A stretch of DNA of 37,398 nucleotides, from assembly GCA_028287805.1 (NCBI GenBank), contig JAQBOY010000158.1, positions 1 to 37,398 of the forward strand, in the 5' to 3' direction. Within the stretch, counting starts at the first letter, position 1. Every line of letters starts with the position of its first letter. Of this stretch, positions 17,810 through 27,687 are shown piece by piece. The notes under the pieces were generated by a model, which was given only the letters and a program-made list of their open reading frames with translations, had not been told where the DNA came from and did no database searches. A program made the translations under genes and the position numbers. Source of the stretch: Mucilaginibacter sp. (lineage in GTDB: Bacteria > Bacteroidota > Bacteroidia > Sphingobacteriales > Sphingobacteriaceae).

Positions 17810-19648
17810 TTAATAACCCGGATTCTGTAAAATAATCAGCTTATTTACTTCTGTTAGTGGAAAAGGCTCCAAATACATTTTATCCGCCCAATAAGCCGTA
17901 TAGGAAACTGCGTCAAAGTATTGTGTTGTAAGGATGGATGACGCCAAGTTTATATTTGAAGGCTTAGCAGTGTTGTTATTCGGAAACTGAAACACAAATT
18001 GTCTGATTGGACCGCCCATTATCCCATTTCCTGCCGGAAGTTTCCAATGTTTAACATCATAGTATCTATGGCTTTCATTATAAAATTCTACAGCCCACTC
18101 ACGTTGTATAATGGTTCGCAATCTTGCCTGGTTAGTTTCGGTTATTGACGGCAGCCCTGCCCGGTTATGAACCATATTCAGGTTTTGGAGGGCTTTTGTC
18201 GTGTTTCCGACTTCATTATAAGCTTCGGCCAGGTTAAGGTAAGTTTCTGCCAACCGGAACAGCGGAAACTCAAACCATATCCGTGAACCGGCGTGATAGT
18301 AAAATTTAGTTGACTGCGCATCGCCCGCACCCTCAGCCGGGTTTGGATAAACATTGTTATTTACAACGCCCCGGCCCCAGCCATTATCGCTCCATTTATT
18401 ATCACCGGGATTATTTGCTGCATCAAAGCCGGGCCCCATGTGATCAGCAAGAAAACGGGGCTCCATACTTGCAATTTTTGAAAGGTACTCACTGCCGGGA
18501 TGCAAGCCGTCACCCACTTGTGGCCAGATTTGATCGGTGCCATCTGCCTTATAGTAATTCGGCAGAAAGTTGCTCAGCAAGCCATTGTTGTCCGTATCAT
18601 AACGATTGGAGGTCCAGTAAGGTGAAAAGTTAAACCATTTACCGGAAGCACCACCATCTGATTGGTTGGCATTATCATTCTTATAAGCCAGTATAACCTC
18701 GGGATTGTTGGGCGTAGAAGTTGCTGTGCCATAATCATCCAGTGCATTTTTATTGGGAACATTGGTACCACCGCCGGTATTTATTAAATAATAACCATTG
18801 GCAGCAGCCCAGGTTAAAACTGCTTCATTAGCGGTTATGGCGGTTTGCCATTTGGCCGGGTCATAAGTTCCGAAACAAATTAAGTCACTATGTGCGAAAG
18901 GCAGGTAAGGTGTAGCCGCATTAAACAGCGGTCGTGCCGCATACATTAAAACTTTTGCTTTAATAGCCAGTGTGGCTCCTTTAGTTAAACGACCTGTTTG
19001 GTCACCACCTGTTGAGTTAGCCGACCATTTATCAGGTAAACCGTTAATTGCTGTTTCGCATAATTGCAAAGTATAATCTAAAGTTTGCTGCAGGGTTGAA
19101 CGGGGTACGGTTAAGTTATCTGTTGGCAAAAAACTTTTAGTTACAATAGGAACCCCGCCATAGCGAATAAACATACCCATATAACGATAAGCAACAAGCC
19201 CTGCTACCTCGGCCTTAACATAAGTTTTATTGGCAGCATCCATATCCGGCACCTGATCAATATTTTCTGACACTAAGAAATCGGCGCGTATATTCGTAAA
19301 ATTAGCTCCAAAGTTATCTGCACCTCCGCTATCACCCCCATCCAAAGCATTTGGTGTTAAGCCTACATTAGCGATAGCATAAGTGCCATGCCAACTATAT
19401 CCCCGGCTTTGCTCACCAGAAATATCTGCTAATGCACCGTGCCCAAAGCCGATACCTCCTGGCCAGCCCTGGATCAATGCCCCCCGGTAGCATTGTAATA
19501 ATGCTGAAATGGCATTTACTGATGATGAATAAACAGTTGTAAGGTTTGCTGTACCCGATGTATTGGGCTTTTGCAGGAAGGTTTTTTGACAAGAATAAAT
19601 TCCCGTTATCATCCCTATGACGATTAAAAAAATTAATACTTTTTTCAT
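17810..19648 (-). CDS. SusD/RagB-family outer-membrane lipoprotein (pair 2)
   Basis: 612 residues. The lipoprotein signal ends IGMITGIYSCQKTF (cysteine about 20). SusD features: VAGLVAYRYMGMFIRYGGVP, TKGATLAIKAKVLMYAARPL, FRLAETYLNLAEAYNEVG, and the C-terminal REWAVEFYNESHRYYDVKHW. It ends LIILQNPGY, a tail nearly identical in form to the other SusD (GTLKQNPGY), typical of the family. It lies 20 bp downstream of the 1101-residue SusC and is co-transcribed with it. Together they form the first uptake pair of the operon, closest to the regulated promoter. Confidence 0.93.
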   Translation of the reverse strand: MKKVLIFLIVIGMITGIYSCQKTFLQKPNTSGTANLTTVYSSSVNAISALLQCYRGALIQGWPGGIGFGHGALADISGEQSRGYSWHGTYAIANVGLTPNALDGGDSGGADNFGANFTNIRADFLVSENIDQVPDMDAANKTYVKAEVAGLVAYRYMGMFIRYGGVPIVTKSFLPTDNLTVPRSTLQQTLDYTLQLCETAINGLPDKWSANSTGGDQTGRLTKGATLAIKAKVLMYAARPLFNAATPYLPFAHSDLICFGTYDPAKWQTAITANEAVLTWAAANGYYLINTGGGTNVPNKNALDDYGTATSTPNNPEVILAYKNDNANQSDGGASGKWFNFSPYWTSNRYDTDNNGLLSNFLPNYYKADGTDQIWPQVGDGLHPGSEYLSKIASMEPRFLADHMGPGFDAANNPGDNKWSDNGWGRGVVNNNVYPNPAEGAGDAQSTKFYYHAGSRIWFEFPLFRLAETYLNLAEAYNEVGNTTKALQNLNMVHNRAGLPSITETNQARLRTIIQREWAVEFYNESHRYYDVKHWKLPAGNGIMGGPIRQFVFQFPNNNTAKPSNINLASSILTTQYFDAVSYTAYWADKMYLEPFPLTEVNKLIILQNPGY

Positions 19649-19668
19649 ATTACAATTATTTATAATAA

Positions 19669-22600
19669 TTAAAATCTAATGTTGGCACCAAAACTAAACA
19701 CACGTGTAAGAGGGAATACATAGGTACTGCCATCCGTAGTTTCAGGATCTATGCCATATTTCTTCAATGGATAATCCCAGGTAAATAAGTTATTCCCATT
19801 GGCGTAAAAACGCAGTGAGCTTACCTTAATACGTTTTAAAAGCTCACTATTGGAAAAAGTGTAACCAATTTCAGCATTCTTGAACCGCATAAAGTTGTTG
19901 GATACCATCCAAAAATCACTGTTAAGAAAATCGTTTGAACTGCTGCTGCCATTAATAGTTGGAGACGGATAAGTAATCTTAGCACCTGATGCAGCTTTTT
20001 GCGGCGTCCACATTCCGTCATATTCCCACTGCCAGGCGTTACCGGCATTTTTGAAGAAAGGGATAGTCAGTCCGGAATTCATATAATAGGAACCATTAGC
20101 AGTACCGTTAAATAAAGTACTTAAATCAAAGCCTTTATAACTTATGGTTATTCTTAAGTTATAGGCGTATTCCGGCAAATTGGAGAACCCGATGGGAACC
20201 TGGTCACGGCTATCGATTATACCATCTCCGTTAATATCCTTATAACGGATACTTCCCAATACGGCCTGATTGCTGGTAAAGGTATTGTAGGGACGGTCCG
20301 TCAACTCCTGCGGTGTATTAAAGAAGCCGTCGCTCACCAGCCCAAATCTTTGACCAATAGGAAAGCCTGAGGCATATTGCCAGTAATAAGGATGAGGTGC
20401 TTCCGCGTCATAAATAATTTTATTTTTAGCATAACTTACCGCACCTGTTATAGAATAATTTACTTTACCTGCATGATCAGTATAACCCAAAGAAATTTCA
20501 TAACCATGGTTGGTGGTTCTACCTACGTTAACAGGAGGAACAGCGGATGAAGAAACGCCATAGGTTTCAGGGATTGTGCCTAATGTTGTAAGGATATTAT
20601 TACGATCTTCCTTAAATATATCAGCGGTCAGGTTTAATTTATCTTTTAAAAACCTGGCTTCCAATCCGATATTTTCTTTTTTTGCGCGCTCCCAGGTTAC
20701 ATCAGGGTTACCGATAGCGCCTTCACTTGTGCCGGCATAATAAGGGTTTTGCACTGAGCCATTACTGTTACCTAAATAATATCCCTGGCCACTATTACTA
20801 GTGGTTTGGTTTTGAGTATAAGCGTTAGGTAAATACAGGTAACGCCTGATCGTGCCCCCAACATTTATTTGGTCGTTACCTACCTGTCCATATGAACCTC
20901 TTACCTTTAAGAAGGTTAGCGTATTATTCTTAGGGAAGAACTTTTCGTTGGTAGCTATCCAGCCCAGGGATACTGCAGGGAAATACCCAAAACGCTTACC
21001 CGGTGCAAATTGTTCTGTTCCGTTATATCCCATATCTCCCTCAAACTGATAACGTTCCTTATAGTTATAAGTAACACGACCTACCAGCCCTTCAACACCG
21101 GAAGGGGTATTATTAACATCAGATGGGAGGGTGTATAAAGAAGCCTTGCCTAATAATAACGCGGTTACTGCATGATCACCAAATATCCGGTTGTAATCTA
21201 TTCCGGCTTCAAAATAGGTTTTATGCCAGGTATAGCTGCCGTTCGGTGAAGTGTTTAAGGTATTTGCACCGATTGCACCGCCATAAAAATCAAGGGCGTT
21301 AGGATTTGCTGCGTCCCGTTTTATCGTATATACAGGAAGGGAAGGATTATAAATAACATTTTTATTGTAGTTATCATCATAACTTGCCGTTGCGTGAATC
21401 GATAGCCCCTTTGTAAGGTAATCCATGGTATGGGTAGCTCTGATACTATTGCTGAACAGGGTACTGTAAATAGATTGAGTTCCGCTGGTTAATAAGTTAT
21501 AAACCGCGTTTTGGTTACCGATAGAACTACCGGTTTTAATACCGAGCGGATTATCAGCGGTGCCAGCTATACCGGCAAAGCCATTTACTAAATGACCGTC
21601 AATTATCCCCGGGGTAATAAAAGGGTTTCCATCATAAATATATTGCTCAATTGATTTATAACGACTACTTATGTTGTATGGATCATTTACGTTACCACCC
21701 GGACCTTTGGTTGTACCAAACTGACCGGCAAGGCTTACACTTAGCTGCAGATTTTTTGTTGCCTGAATATCAAAGTTCGAGCGGAAATTGTACCTTGTAA
21801 AATTTGATCCGGTGCTTGCACCATTATAAGTCGTATTATTCAGAATACTGCCCTGCGAAAAACTTCCTAATGATACAAAATACTTAACGTTGTCCGTACC
21901 GCCTGAAATGTTAAGATTTTGCTGCTGCTGCGGTCCGGCCCCGCCAAATTCTTCCTTATATAGATCGTGGCTTCCATAATAAAGAGCCGGACTAGCATTA
22001 AGCTGGACTTGTTGCGCTGCTGTAAGATTGGTCATTGCCGCTACCTGTGCCGGTGTATAATCGCGGTCATTCTGAAACTTCCAAAGATCATCTGGGGTAA
22101 ATAAATAGGCATTGTAACTATTATTACCTAAACTGCTTATACTGGTATTGATCGCTTGGTTACGCATAAGCGCATATTCATAAGAAGTAACATCCTGTTG
22201 CAGATTCGTTGCTTTGGTAAATCCAAAATTGGTAGAAAAGCTAATTGCGGGTTTGCCCGACCGACCCCTTTTAGTGGTAACGATGATAACACCGTTTGCA
22301 CCACGGATACCATAAACTGCGGTAGAAGCCGCATCTTTCAGGATACTGATATTAGCAATTTCATTAGCGTCCATCGCGTTAAGCTGATCAAAAGGCCGTT
22401 CGGCAGCCTGCTCAACACCGTCAATTACTATTAGCGGGTTGGAATTACCATAGGTTGCCACGCCGCGGATATGGATGGAAGCTGCGTTTTGCCCCGGCTC
22501 GCCGCTTGTTTGCAGTGCACTGATACCAGGGGCACTTGCTACCAAGGCATTAGCGATGTTCGATACGGGAGTGGCAACGAGATCTTTACCGCTGACCGTT

Positions 22601-22974
22601 GATACAGCGCCTGTAACGTTTATCCGCTTTTGTGTACCATAAGCCACCACAACAACTTCATTCAGTGCTCCCTCCTGTGCTTTCAATACTACATTTAAGG
22701 CTTTTGAATCAGCAGTTACTTCCTGAGTAGCGTAACCTACAAATGAAAACACCAAAGTTGAATTTGCGACAGGGACTGATATAGTGTATTTACCATTTAC
22801 ATCAGTTTGGGTACCTATTGATGTATTTTTCACTTTTACCGTTGTCCCCGGAACCGGTACCCCTTTTTCATCAGTAACCGTGCCTTTAATTATTCTTTGC
22901 TGAGCGAACAGGAAAACTGTATTCACCGCGACAAAAAATATGCACAATAGAAATGTGCGTAGAATTTTTTCCAT
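19669..22974 (-). CDS. SusC/RagA TonB-dependent transporter, full-length (pair 2)
   Basis: 1101 residues: signal peptide (FFVAVNTVFLFAQ), carboxypeptidase-D-like domain (about 27-110; RIIKGTVTDEKGVPVPGTTV, FSFVGYATQEV), TonB/plug linker (LNEVVVVAYGTQKRINVTGA), plug (about 115-235; FDQLNAMDANEIANISILKD, AASTAVYGIRGANGVIIVTT), then the barrel, ending TRVFSFGANIRF. It is the first gene of the long leftward transcript that seems to run through two SusCD pairs into the oxidative block. The promoter region upstream carries the 14-bp element. Its size and domain set are standard. Confidence 0.95.
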   Translation of the reverse strand: MEKILRTFLLCIFFVAVNTVFLFAQQRIIKGTVTDEKGVPVPGTTVKVKNTSIGTQTDVNGKYTISVPVANSTLVFSFVGYATQEVTADSKALNVVLKAQEGALNEVVVVAYGTQKRINVTGAVSTVSGKDLVATPVSNIANALVASAPGISALQTSGEPGQNAASIHIRGVATYGNSNPLIVIDGVEQAAERPFDQLNAMDANEIANISILKDAASTAVYGIRGANGVIIVTTKRGRSGKPAISFSTNFGFTKATNLQQDVTSYEYALMRNQAINTSISSLGNNSYNAYLFTPDDLWKFQNDRDYTPAQVAAMTNLTAAQQVQLNASPALYYGSHDLYKEEFGGAGPQQQQNLNISGGTDNVKYFVSLGSFSQGSILNNTTYNGASTGSNFTRYNFRSNFDIQATKNLQLSVSLAGQFGTTKGPGGNVNDPYNISSRYKSIEQYIYDGNPFITPGIIDGHLVNGFAGIAGTADNPLGIKTGSSIGNQNAVYNLLTSGTQSIYSTLFSNSIRATHTMDYLTKGLSIHATASYDDNYNKNVIYNPSLPVYTIKRDAANPNALDFYGGAIGANTLNTSPNGSYTWHKTYFEAGIDYNRIFGDHAVTALLLGKASLYTLPSDVNNTPSGVEGLVGRVTYNYKERYQFEGDMGYNGTEQFAPGKRFGYFPAVSLGWIATNEKFFPKNNTLTFLKVRGSYGQVGNDQINVGGTIRRYLYLPNAYTQNQTTSNSGQGYYLGNSNGSVQNPYYAGTSEGAIGNPDVTWERAKKENIGLEARFLKDKLNLTADIFKEDRNNILTTLGTIPETYGVSSSAVPPVNVGRTTNHGYEISLGYTDHAGKVNYSITGAVSYAKNKIIYDAEAPHPYYWQYASGFPIGQRFGLVSDGFFNTPQELTDRPYNTFTSNQAVLGSIRYKDINGDGIIDSRDQVPIGFSNLPEYAYNLRITISYKGFDLSTLFNGTANGSYYMNSGLTIPFFKNAGNAWQWEYDGMWTPQKAASGAKITYPSPTINGSSSSNDFLNSDFWMVSNNFMRFKNAEIGYTFSNSELLKRIKVSSLRFYANGNNLFTWDYPLKKYGIDPETTDGSTYVFPLTRVFSFGANIRF

Positions 22975-23025
22975 ACATATTAATTTTAAGTAAGTATTAG
23001 TTTATAACCGGTTTTAATTGTGTCA

Positions 23026-23069
23026 CAATATTAATAGTTTGTGAAACTACTTATTAATGCTTTTTTAAC
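23026..23069 (-). promoter_or_regulatory. Predicted susC promoter with 14-bp operator
   Basis: Minus strand: GTTAAAAAAGCATT (23056-23069; two differences from the GH30 copy), 22 bp, then TAATATTG (23026-23033; one mismatch to TAnnTTTG). The susC ATG is 52 bp downstream. This would drive the uptake and oxidative operon. Confidence 0.6.
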
Positions 23070-23155
23070 AATATGTAATATTAAATTCAATTTTAAATAA
23101 GCCAATAATTCAAACACTACATTATTGTAAGCGTGGAGGTTATAAGATCGATGGC

Positions 23156-23200
23156 AACAATTGAGTTGCCCTGCTAATCATGCAGAACAACTCAATTGTT
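23156..23200. repeat. 13-bp perfect inverted repeat with nested stem
   Basis: AACAATTGAGTTG (23156-23168) is perfectly complementary to CAACTCAATTGTT (23188-23200). The loop contains a second short stem, CTGC/GCAG. As RNA this would be one long hairpin. There is no T-run on either side, so it is not a classical intrinsic terminator. It lies 87 bp upstream of the susC operator and downstream of the GH2/esterase pseudogene. Confidence 0.75.
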
Positions 23201-23409
23201 ATTAAGGCTACAATGGAGAATAAAAAACATACTTGTTCCCATAAATATTTTAAACAACTGATTTATTGAACAAATAATAACCGCATGATAAAAAAAAAGA
23301 TCTTTTTTATTAACAGTAACTGGTGCGGATTAATTATGATATTATTTTAACAAAAGCATGTGATATATATACATTTCATATATACAACCCGTACGGATTA
23401 TTTGAATCA

Positions 23410-24140
23410 GGTTGCCGCTGTTATTATAATAAGATTGCTGTCAATATTGATGAAACCCTGTAATACAAATTCAAGCACAGTTGCCAAGCGCTTCTCCAAT
23501 AGGTCCAGTTATGGGCACCGCCCCTTATACGAAACTCATGTGGAATTTCCTTTTTTCACATAGCTATATGGACCAGGCAGTTTCCTTCATGCAAAAAATC
23601 ATCATCACCATCATCTATATACCACCTGACTGATTTTTTTGCACATCAGACATATTGTTCACCACTGCCAATACGCTGTAATGATTATAATAGCTGACAA
23701 CTGCCGTATCCGCAATAGAAGGATTAGTTCTACTTAATGACGTTTTGGCTTCTTCAACACTTAATAGTCCTGTTACCGCACTTAAAGGGCAGACTGAAGA
23801 AAACGACTCGGGATAATGCAAGGCATAAATAAAACGACCACCTCCACCCATGGATAATCCGGCAACGGCGCGAAATTTCTTATCTGATTTGATCCGGTAT
23901 TTTCTTTCAACATAAGGCATCAATTCTTTAAAAAAGAAATCTTCATACGGCCAGTCGCCTTTTGGGTCGTTAAAATATCCCCGCCTGCCAGTGTTGGCAT
24001 CAGGCATTATAATAATTGGCGGAATTGCACCGTCTTTTATAGCCCTATCAGTAATGCTTAAAACCTCGCCAAACTGAACCCAGCCGGTTTGGTCGTCGCC
24101 GCCGCCATGCAATAAATAAAGTACCGGGTAAGATCGCTTG
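23410..24140 (-). pseudogene. CE1-like esterase, 5'-truncated and frameshifted
   Basis: The minus strand encodes SYPVLYLLHGGGDDQTGWVQ, IIIMPDANTGRRGYFNDPKG and VAGLSMGGGGRFIYALHYPE (nucleophile Ser in GLSMGG), a CE1/enterochelin-esterase-like fold. The track ORF (23615-24112) ends early because of a shift at a 7-T run (23634-23640). In the next frame the family sequence continues SVRWYIDDGDDDFLHEGNCL, meets a TGA at 23556-23558, and resumes KKEIPHEFRIRGGAHNWTYW, which contains the expected catalytic His, then shifts again near 23490. The N-terminal third is missing. It is a paralogue of the intact esterase at 31342-32517, so loss may be tolerated. It lies directly after a GH2 fragment, as though a deletion had joined two genes. 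Confidence 0.8.
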
Positions 24141-24596
24141 ATGTTTCATAACACCAGTTTTGCCTGCATAAGGTATCCGGTATACTTAAGTTATTAATTC
24201 CAAAGTAGGGATCCGGATATACTCCCTGGTTTACCAATGTGGTTAAAACTGTGCCAGGTACCGTTGCATTGTACCACGAGGAACTATTAAAACCAACTGA
24301 AGATATTTTTGCCCCGACTGATCTGTTTTAGCGGCCGCTATCAATTCCCATCCATTCCTGATCCTGCATTGATCTGCACCTATTTTACTAAGAATGGTAT
24401 GGGGAGGAACTTTACCTTTTTTTATAGCTTTAGGAATTGGTGCTAATGATTTAGGCAAAGTAGCCGGATCCTGTGGCTTTAGCAAGCCATAGTTTTGTGC
24501 ATCGATATTATTAGCGGTCATCATAAGCAAGCCCATTATAACTGTAAAGATCTTCGGACAACGCCAATATTGACGTTTAAAATTTGCACAAATCAT
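24141..24596 (-). pseudogene. GH2 family N-terminal fragment (beta-mannosidase-like)
   Basis: A signal peptide (IFTVIMGLLMMTANNIDAQN) starts at 24596 and is followed by NGWELIAAAKTDQSGQ. The frame shifts near 24300-24315, at a run of A on the minus strand. The other frame continues SSVGFNSSSWYNATVPGTVL, TTLVNQGVYPDPYFGINNLS and IPDTLCRQNWCYETSS. That is the N-terminal sugar-binding jelly-roll of Bacteroidota GH2 enzymes annotated as beta-mannosidase or exo-beta-glucosaminidase-like. The sequence then turns into the esterase near 24130-24145. The catalytic TIM barrel (about 600 residues) is gone. Its ATG is 4 bp after the GH130 stop, so it was the next operon gene. In a mannan locus a beta-mannosidase is the natural reading. 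Confidence 0.75.
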
Positions 24597-24600
24597 AGAT

Positions 24601-25806
24601 TCAGGAATTTTTAATTACTATTTCCTTTTTACCGGTTGCGTGTTCATTGCGGTTAATTAATTTAATCACCTGACTTACAGAAGCGTTCGAGGTAAATCCA
24701 TCTTCGGGGGTATTTACGACGTAATCCAATAACCTTGCTATTGATGAGGTGGCCACATGCATGCGGGTATCTGATGATGCATAATAAATAAATACGGTAC
24801 CATCGTCCTCCAATATCCAGCCATTCGAAAATACTACATTTGAAACATCTCCTATTCGTTCTTCGCCTTCGGGCGCAAGCAGGTAACCCGCAGGTTTATG
24901 TATCACCCTGGTTAAATCATTCAGGTCGGTCATGAAAAGATACAAGGTGTAGCGCAAGCCTGCCGCGGTATTGCGTACGCCATGAGCAAGGTGCAACCAT
25001 CCTTTACTGGTTTTAATAGGAGCCGGCCCTAAGCCGTTCTTTGCTTCATATATAGTATGATATATTTTTTTATCAATCACGACCTCCTGATGCACAACCG
25101 GGTTTAATATATCATCAACCAAACCATACCCTATCCCCCCCCCCGATCCGGCTTCGATAAAGCTATCCTGCGGACGGGTATAAAAACAATATTTGCCATC
25201 AACAAACTCGGGATGTAGCACCACATTGCGTTGCTGCGGAGACGGCGTTTTTAAATCGGGTAACCTATCCCAGTTTAACAAATCCTTAGTCCGTACCAGC
25301 CCGCATTGGGCTACTGCTGCTGACTGATCACCTGCACTTGCGTTCGGGTCACTTCTTTCTGTACAAAAAACACCATATACCCACCCGTCTTCATGTTGTA
25401 TTAACCGCATATCGTAAATATTGGTATCCGGCTCATCGGTTTCTGCGAAAAGAATAGGCTTATCCCAAAATTTAAAATTATTGACGCCGTCGGGACTTTC
25501 TGCAACAGCGAAAAATGATTTTCGGTCGACGCCCTCCACCCGTGCCAGTAAAATATATTTACCTTTCCACTTCATAGCGCCGGCATTAAATACCGCGTTA
25601 ATACCCAATCGTTCCATTAAGAAGGGATTCGTATCCTCGTTAAAGTCATACCTCCACGTTAAGGGGACATGTGCGGCCGTAAGGATCGGATAATGATATC
25701 GTTCATAAACACCATTGCTTTCCGAAACTTTGCTGTTTTGCCTCTTAATTAGTTGATCATGGGCTTTTTGCAATTTCAACAATCGCTCTCTGAATGCCGT
25801 ATTCAT
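24601..25806 (-). CDS. GH130_1 4-O-beta-mannosyl-glucose phosphorylase
   Basis: 401 residues, cytoplasmic (no signal). It matches the GH130 subfamily 1 pattern closely: [72 protein letters not shown] (catalytic Asp about 132, equivalent to Asp131 of the B. fragilis enzyme), [36 protein letters not shown], and [15 protein letters not shown]. This enzyme phosphorolyses mannosyl-beta-1,4-glucose to mannose 1-phosphate and glucose, the step after mannobiose epimerisation. Length matches characterised mannosylglucose phosphorylases. The gene follows the symporter by 45 bp. A run of ten G on the coding strand (25135-25144) encodes part of SGGGIG and could be a slippage site. Functional specificity is inferred from recalled family motifs. 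Confidence 0.92.
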   Translation of the reverse strand: MNTAFRERLLKLQKAHDQLIKRQNSKVSESNGVYERYHYPILTAAHVPLTWRYDFNEDTNPFLMERLGINAVFNAGAMKWKGKYILLARVEGVDRKSFFAVAESPDGVNNFKFWDKPILFAETDEPDTNIYDMRLIQHEDGWVYGVFCTERSDPNASAGDQSAAVAQCGLVRTKDLLNWDRLPDLKTPSPQQRNVVLHPEFVDGKYCFYTRPQDSFIEAGSGGGIGYGLVDDILNPVVHQEVVIDKKIYHTIYEAKNGLGPAPIKTSKGWLHLAHGVRNTAAGLRYTLYLFMTDLNDLTRVIHKPAGYLLAPEGEERIGDVSNVVFSNGWILEDDGTVFIYYASSDTRMHVATSSIARLLDYVVNTPEDGFTSNASVSQVIKLINRNEHATGKKEIVIKNS

Positions 25807-25851
25807 ATGTTTATATATTTGACTATTAATTTTTTTATTGATTAAGTATAA

Positions 25852-27678
25852 TTAGTCTTCCAGTTTATTCCACCAGGTCCGCTTTAAAATCATTCCTATC
25901 ACCACTAATATTCCTATCACAATTATCACGGGCCCGTTCATTCTTATAATTAGATACATGGGTAAAATGGTTAAGCATAATTGTGCTATCGTACCCAGCA
26001 CTACATTAAACATATCAAGACTAAAATTTTTATTTGCCTTAAAGCTGGGATCATCTGCAATCACCAGTTCATGCACATGCCCCCAAAAACCCCATGGCCT
26101 GACAGTTTTGTAAAAAGATATCAGTACGCTGGTTTTTGTAGGCGGGGCCGCGTAAGTACCTGCGATGCTGGCTGCCAGGGAAAGCACAAATAACAGCGGC
26201 CACCAATACAACGGCAAACCCGTGGTTAGACAAGGCATTATAAGTGCAGCAACAATACCTACTATCATTCCCCAAAAAAATCCGCTGGCATTAAAACGCC
26301 ACCAGAACCATTTTAAAATATTGGCAGCTACATAACCTCCATATAATCCGCCAACTATCCATTGCAAGATATCGTTTACATTGTGAGCCATAAAACCAAA
26401 TATGACGCCCACAATTACTACAACAACGCCTACTACATAATTCATATAGAGCACCCGTTTATTGGTTGCAGCAGGATTTATATATTTCAGATAGATATCA
26501 TTAACGATATAGGCCTGGGCTGCATTTAACGTGCCGCTAAATGTGCCCATAAAAGCTCCCATTAAGCCGGTTAAAACCAAACCCATGATACCCGCTGGTA
26601 AAAAGGTATTAATAGTAGCGGGCAGTATCCTCTCAAAGTCTGCTACCCCGTCAGGTCCTTTAATGTTTATCTGTTTATAATAAAGCAACGCCAATACTGT
26701 TAATCCAATAACAAGAGAATATCTTATTGGCAACAATATGATGCTTACAAAACCGGTCATTTTACTAGCATCCTTAGGGCTACGCGTGCTCAACACCTTT
26801 TGCATGTCATAGTTAGGTGCGGGGCCAGCTAATGATGCAAATACGCCTTTAAGCAGCATCATCATAAAAAACACACCGAATAAGCTGAAACCATCTTCGG
26901 CGATCTTTTTATTGGCATCCTTGAATATCCCACTCCAGTTCATATCCAGCTTCCAACCAAAAAACGGGTCTGTCCAACCCTTCGGCGTATATAGCGTTTG
27001 ATTGGCCATGTGCTGCCAGGCAATAACGCCAACAGCCAAACAAGCCACAATCATTACCATATATTTGATCACATCGCCTAAAACAATACTATGCATACCT
27101 CCCAAAATGGAATACATCATAGCTATAAGCGTAAAAACGATACCGTAAAAGTGGGGCACATATTTATCGCTTATGTGGAAAGGGATATAAGCTTTAACGA
27201 GATCCCAGGGTATAAATATTTGTACAAACTTTCCTAAGCCTATAAATCCATAGGCCATAAAACCGAGGCATCCAATAAGTGCGAATGCAATAACAATAAT
27301 ATGCGATGCCTTGATCCCTTTATCAGCAGCGCCAAAACGTGTTTGCAGCCATTCTGCACCTGTGTTTGCATTACTTCGGCGCAGCCATTTGCTTAGGAAC
27401 ATCATCATGAAAACCTGGTTAAAAACCGGCCATAACCAGGGTATCCATATACTTTTAAAACCGTAAACAAAGCATAGGGCAACCATCCACATGGTGCCGC
27501 TAATATCAAACATATCTGAAGCATCGCTTAATCCCAGCATATACCAGGGTAATGATTTACCGCCCATTAAGTAGCTATCCTTGCTTTTACCTGCTTTTTT
27601 CCGCAGCCAAAATCCAATGAAAACCATTGCAGACAAGTAAGTAAGCAGAATAAGAATATCGATCAGGTGTAATTTCAT
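25852..27678 (-). CDS. Sodium:solute symporter family sugar transporter
   Basis: 608 residues, strongly hydrophobic, with about 13 membrane helices. It begins IDILILLTYLSAMVFIGFWL and carries SKDSYLMGGKSLPWYMLGLS near 33-52, which is characteristic of the SSS/SLC5 fold. The usual helix spacing follows, with SIILLPIRYSLVIGLTVLAL and LMGAFMGTFSGTLNAAQAYI in the middle part. It is the inner-membrane importer of the locus and most likely brings in mannobiose or longer manno-oligosaccharides with sodium, as the equivalent transporter does in the B. fragilis mannan cluster. Gene order supports this: it sits directly before GH130 and 9 bp after the truncated mannanase. Substrate is inferred from context. 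Confidence 0.9.
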   Translation of the reverse strand: MKLHLIDILILLTYLSAMVFIGFWLRKKAGKSKDSYLMGGKSLPWYMLGLSDASDMFDISGTMWMVALCFVYGFKSIWIPWLWPVFNQVFMMMFLSKWLRRSNANTGAEWLQTRFGAADKGIKASHIIVIAFALIGCLGFMAYGFIGLGKFVQIFIPWDLVKAYIPFHISDKYVPHFYGIVFTLIAMMYSILGGMHSIVLGDVIKYMVMIVACLAVGVIAWQHMANQTLYTPKGWTDPFFGWKLDMNWSGIFKDANKKIAEDGFSLFGVFFMMMLLKGVFASLAGPAPNYDMQKVLSTRSPKDASKMTGFVSIILLPIRYSLVIGLTVLALLYYKQINIKGPDGVADFERILPATINTFLPAGIMGLVLTGLMGAFMGTFSGTLNAAQAYIVNDIYLKYINPAATNKRVLYMNYVVGVVVVIVGVIFGFMAHNVNDILQWIVGGLYGGYVAANILKWFWWRFNASGFFWGMIVGIVAALIMPCLTTGLPLYWWPLLFVLSLAASIAGTYAAPPTKTSVLISFYKTVRPWGFWGHVHELVIADDPSFKANKNFSLDMFNVVLGTIAQLCLTILPMYLIIRMNGPVIIVIGILVVIGMILKRTWWNKLED

Positions 27679-27687
27679 TTATATAAA

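Noticed and set aside
23281-23310. AAAAAAAAGATCTTTTTT as a terminator
   Set aside because: A/T-only palindrome without a GC stem; common by chance in AT-rich intergenic DNA.
23338-23351. Another copy of the operator (GTTAAAATAATATC, minus strand)
   Set aside because: No TAnnTTTG at 20-25 bp and two changes at the end of the motif; left out as chance or a dead promoter.
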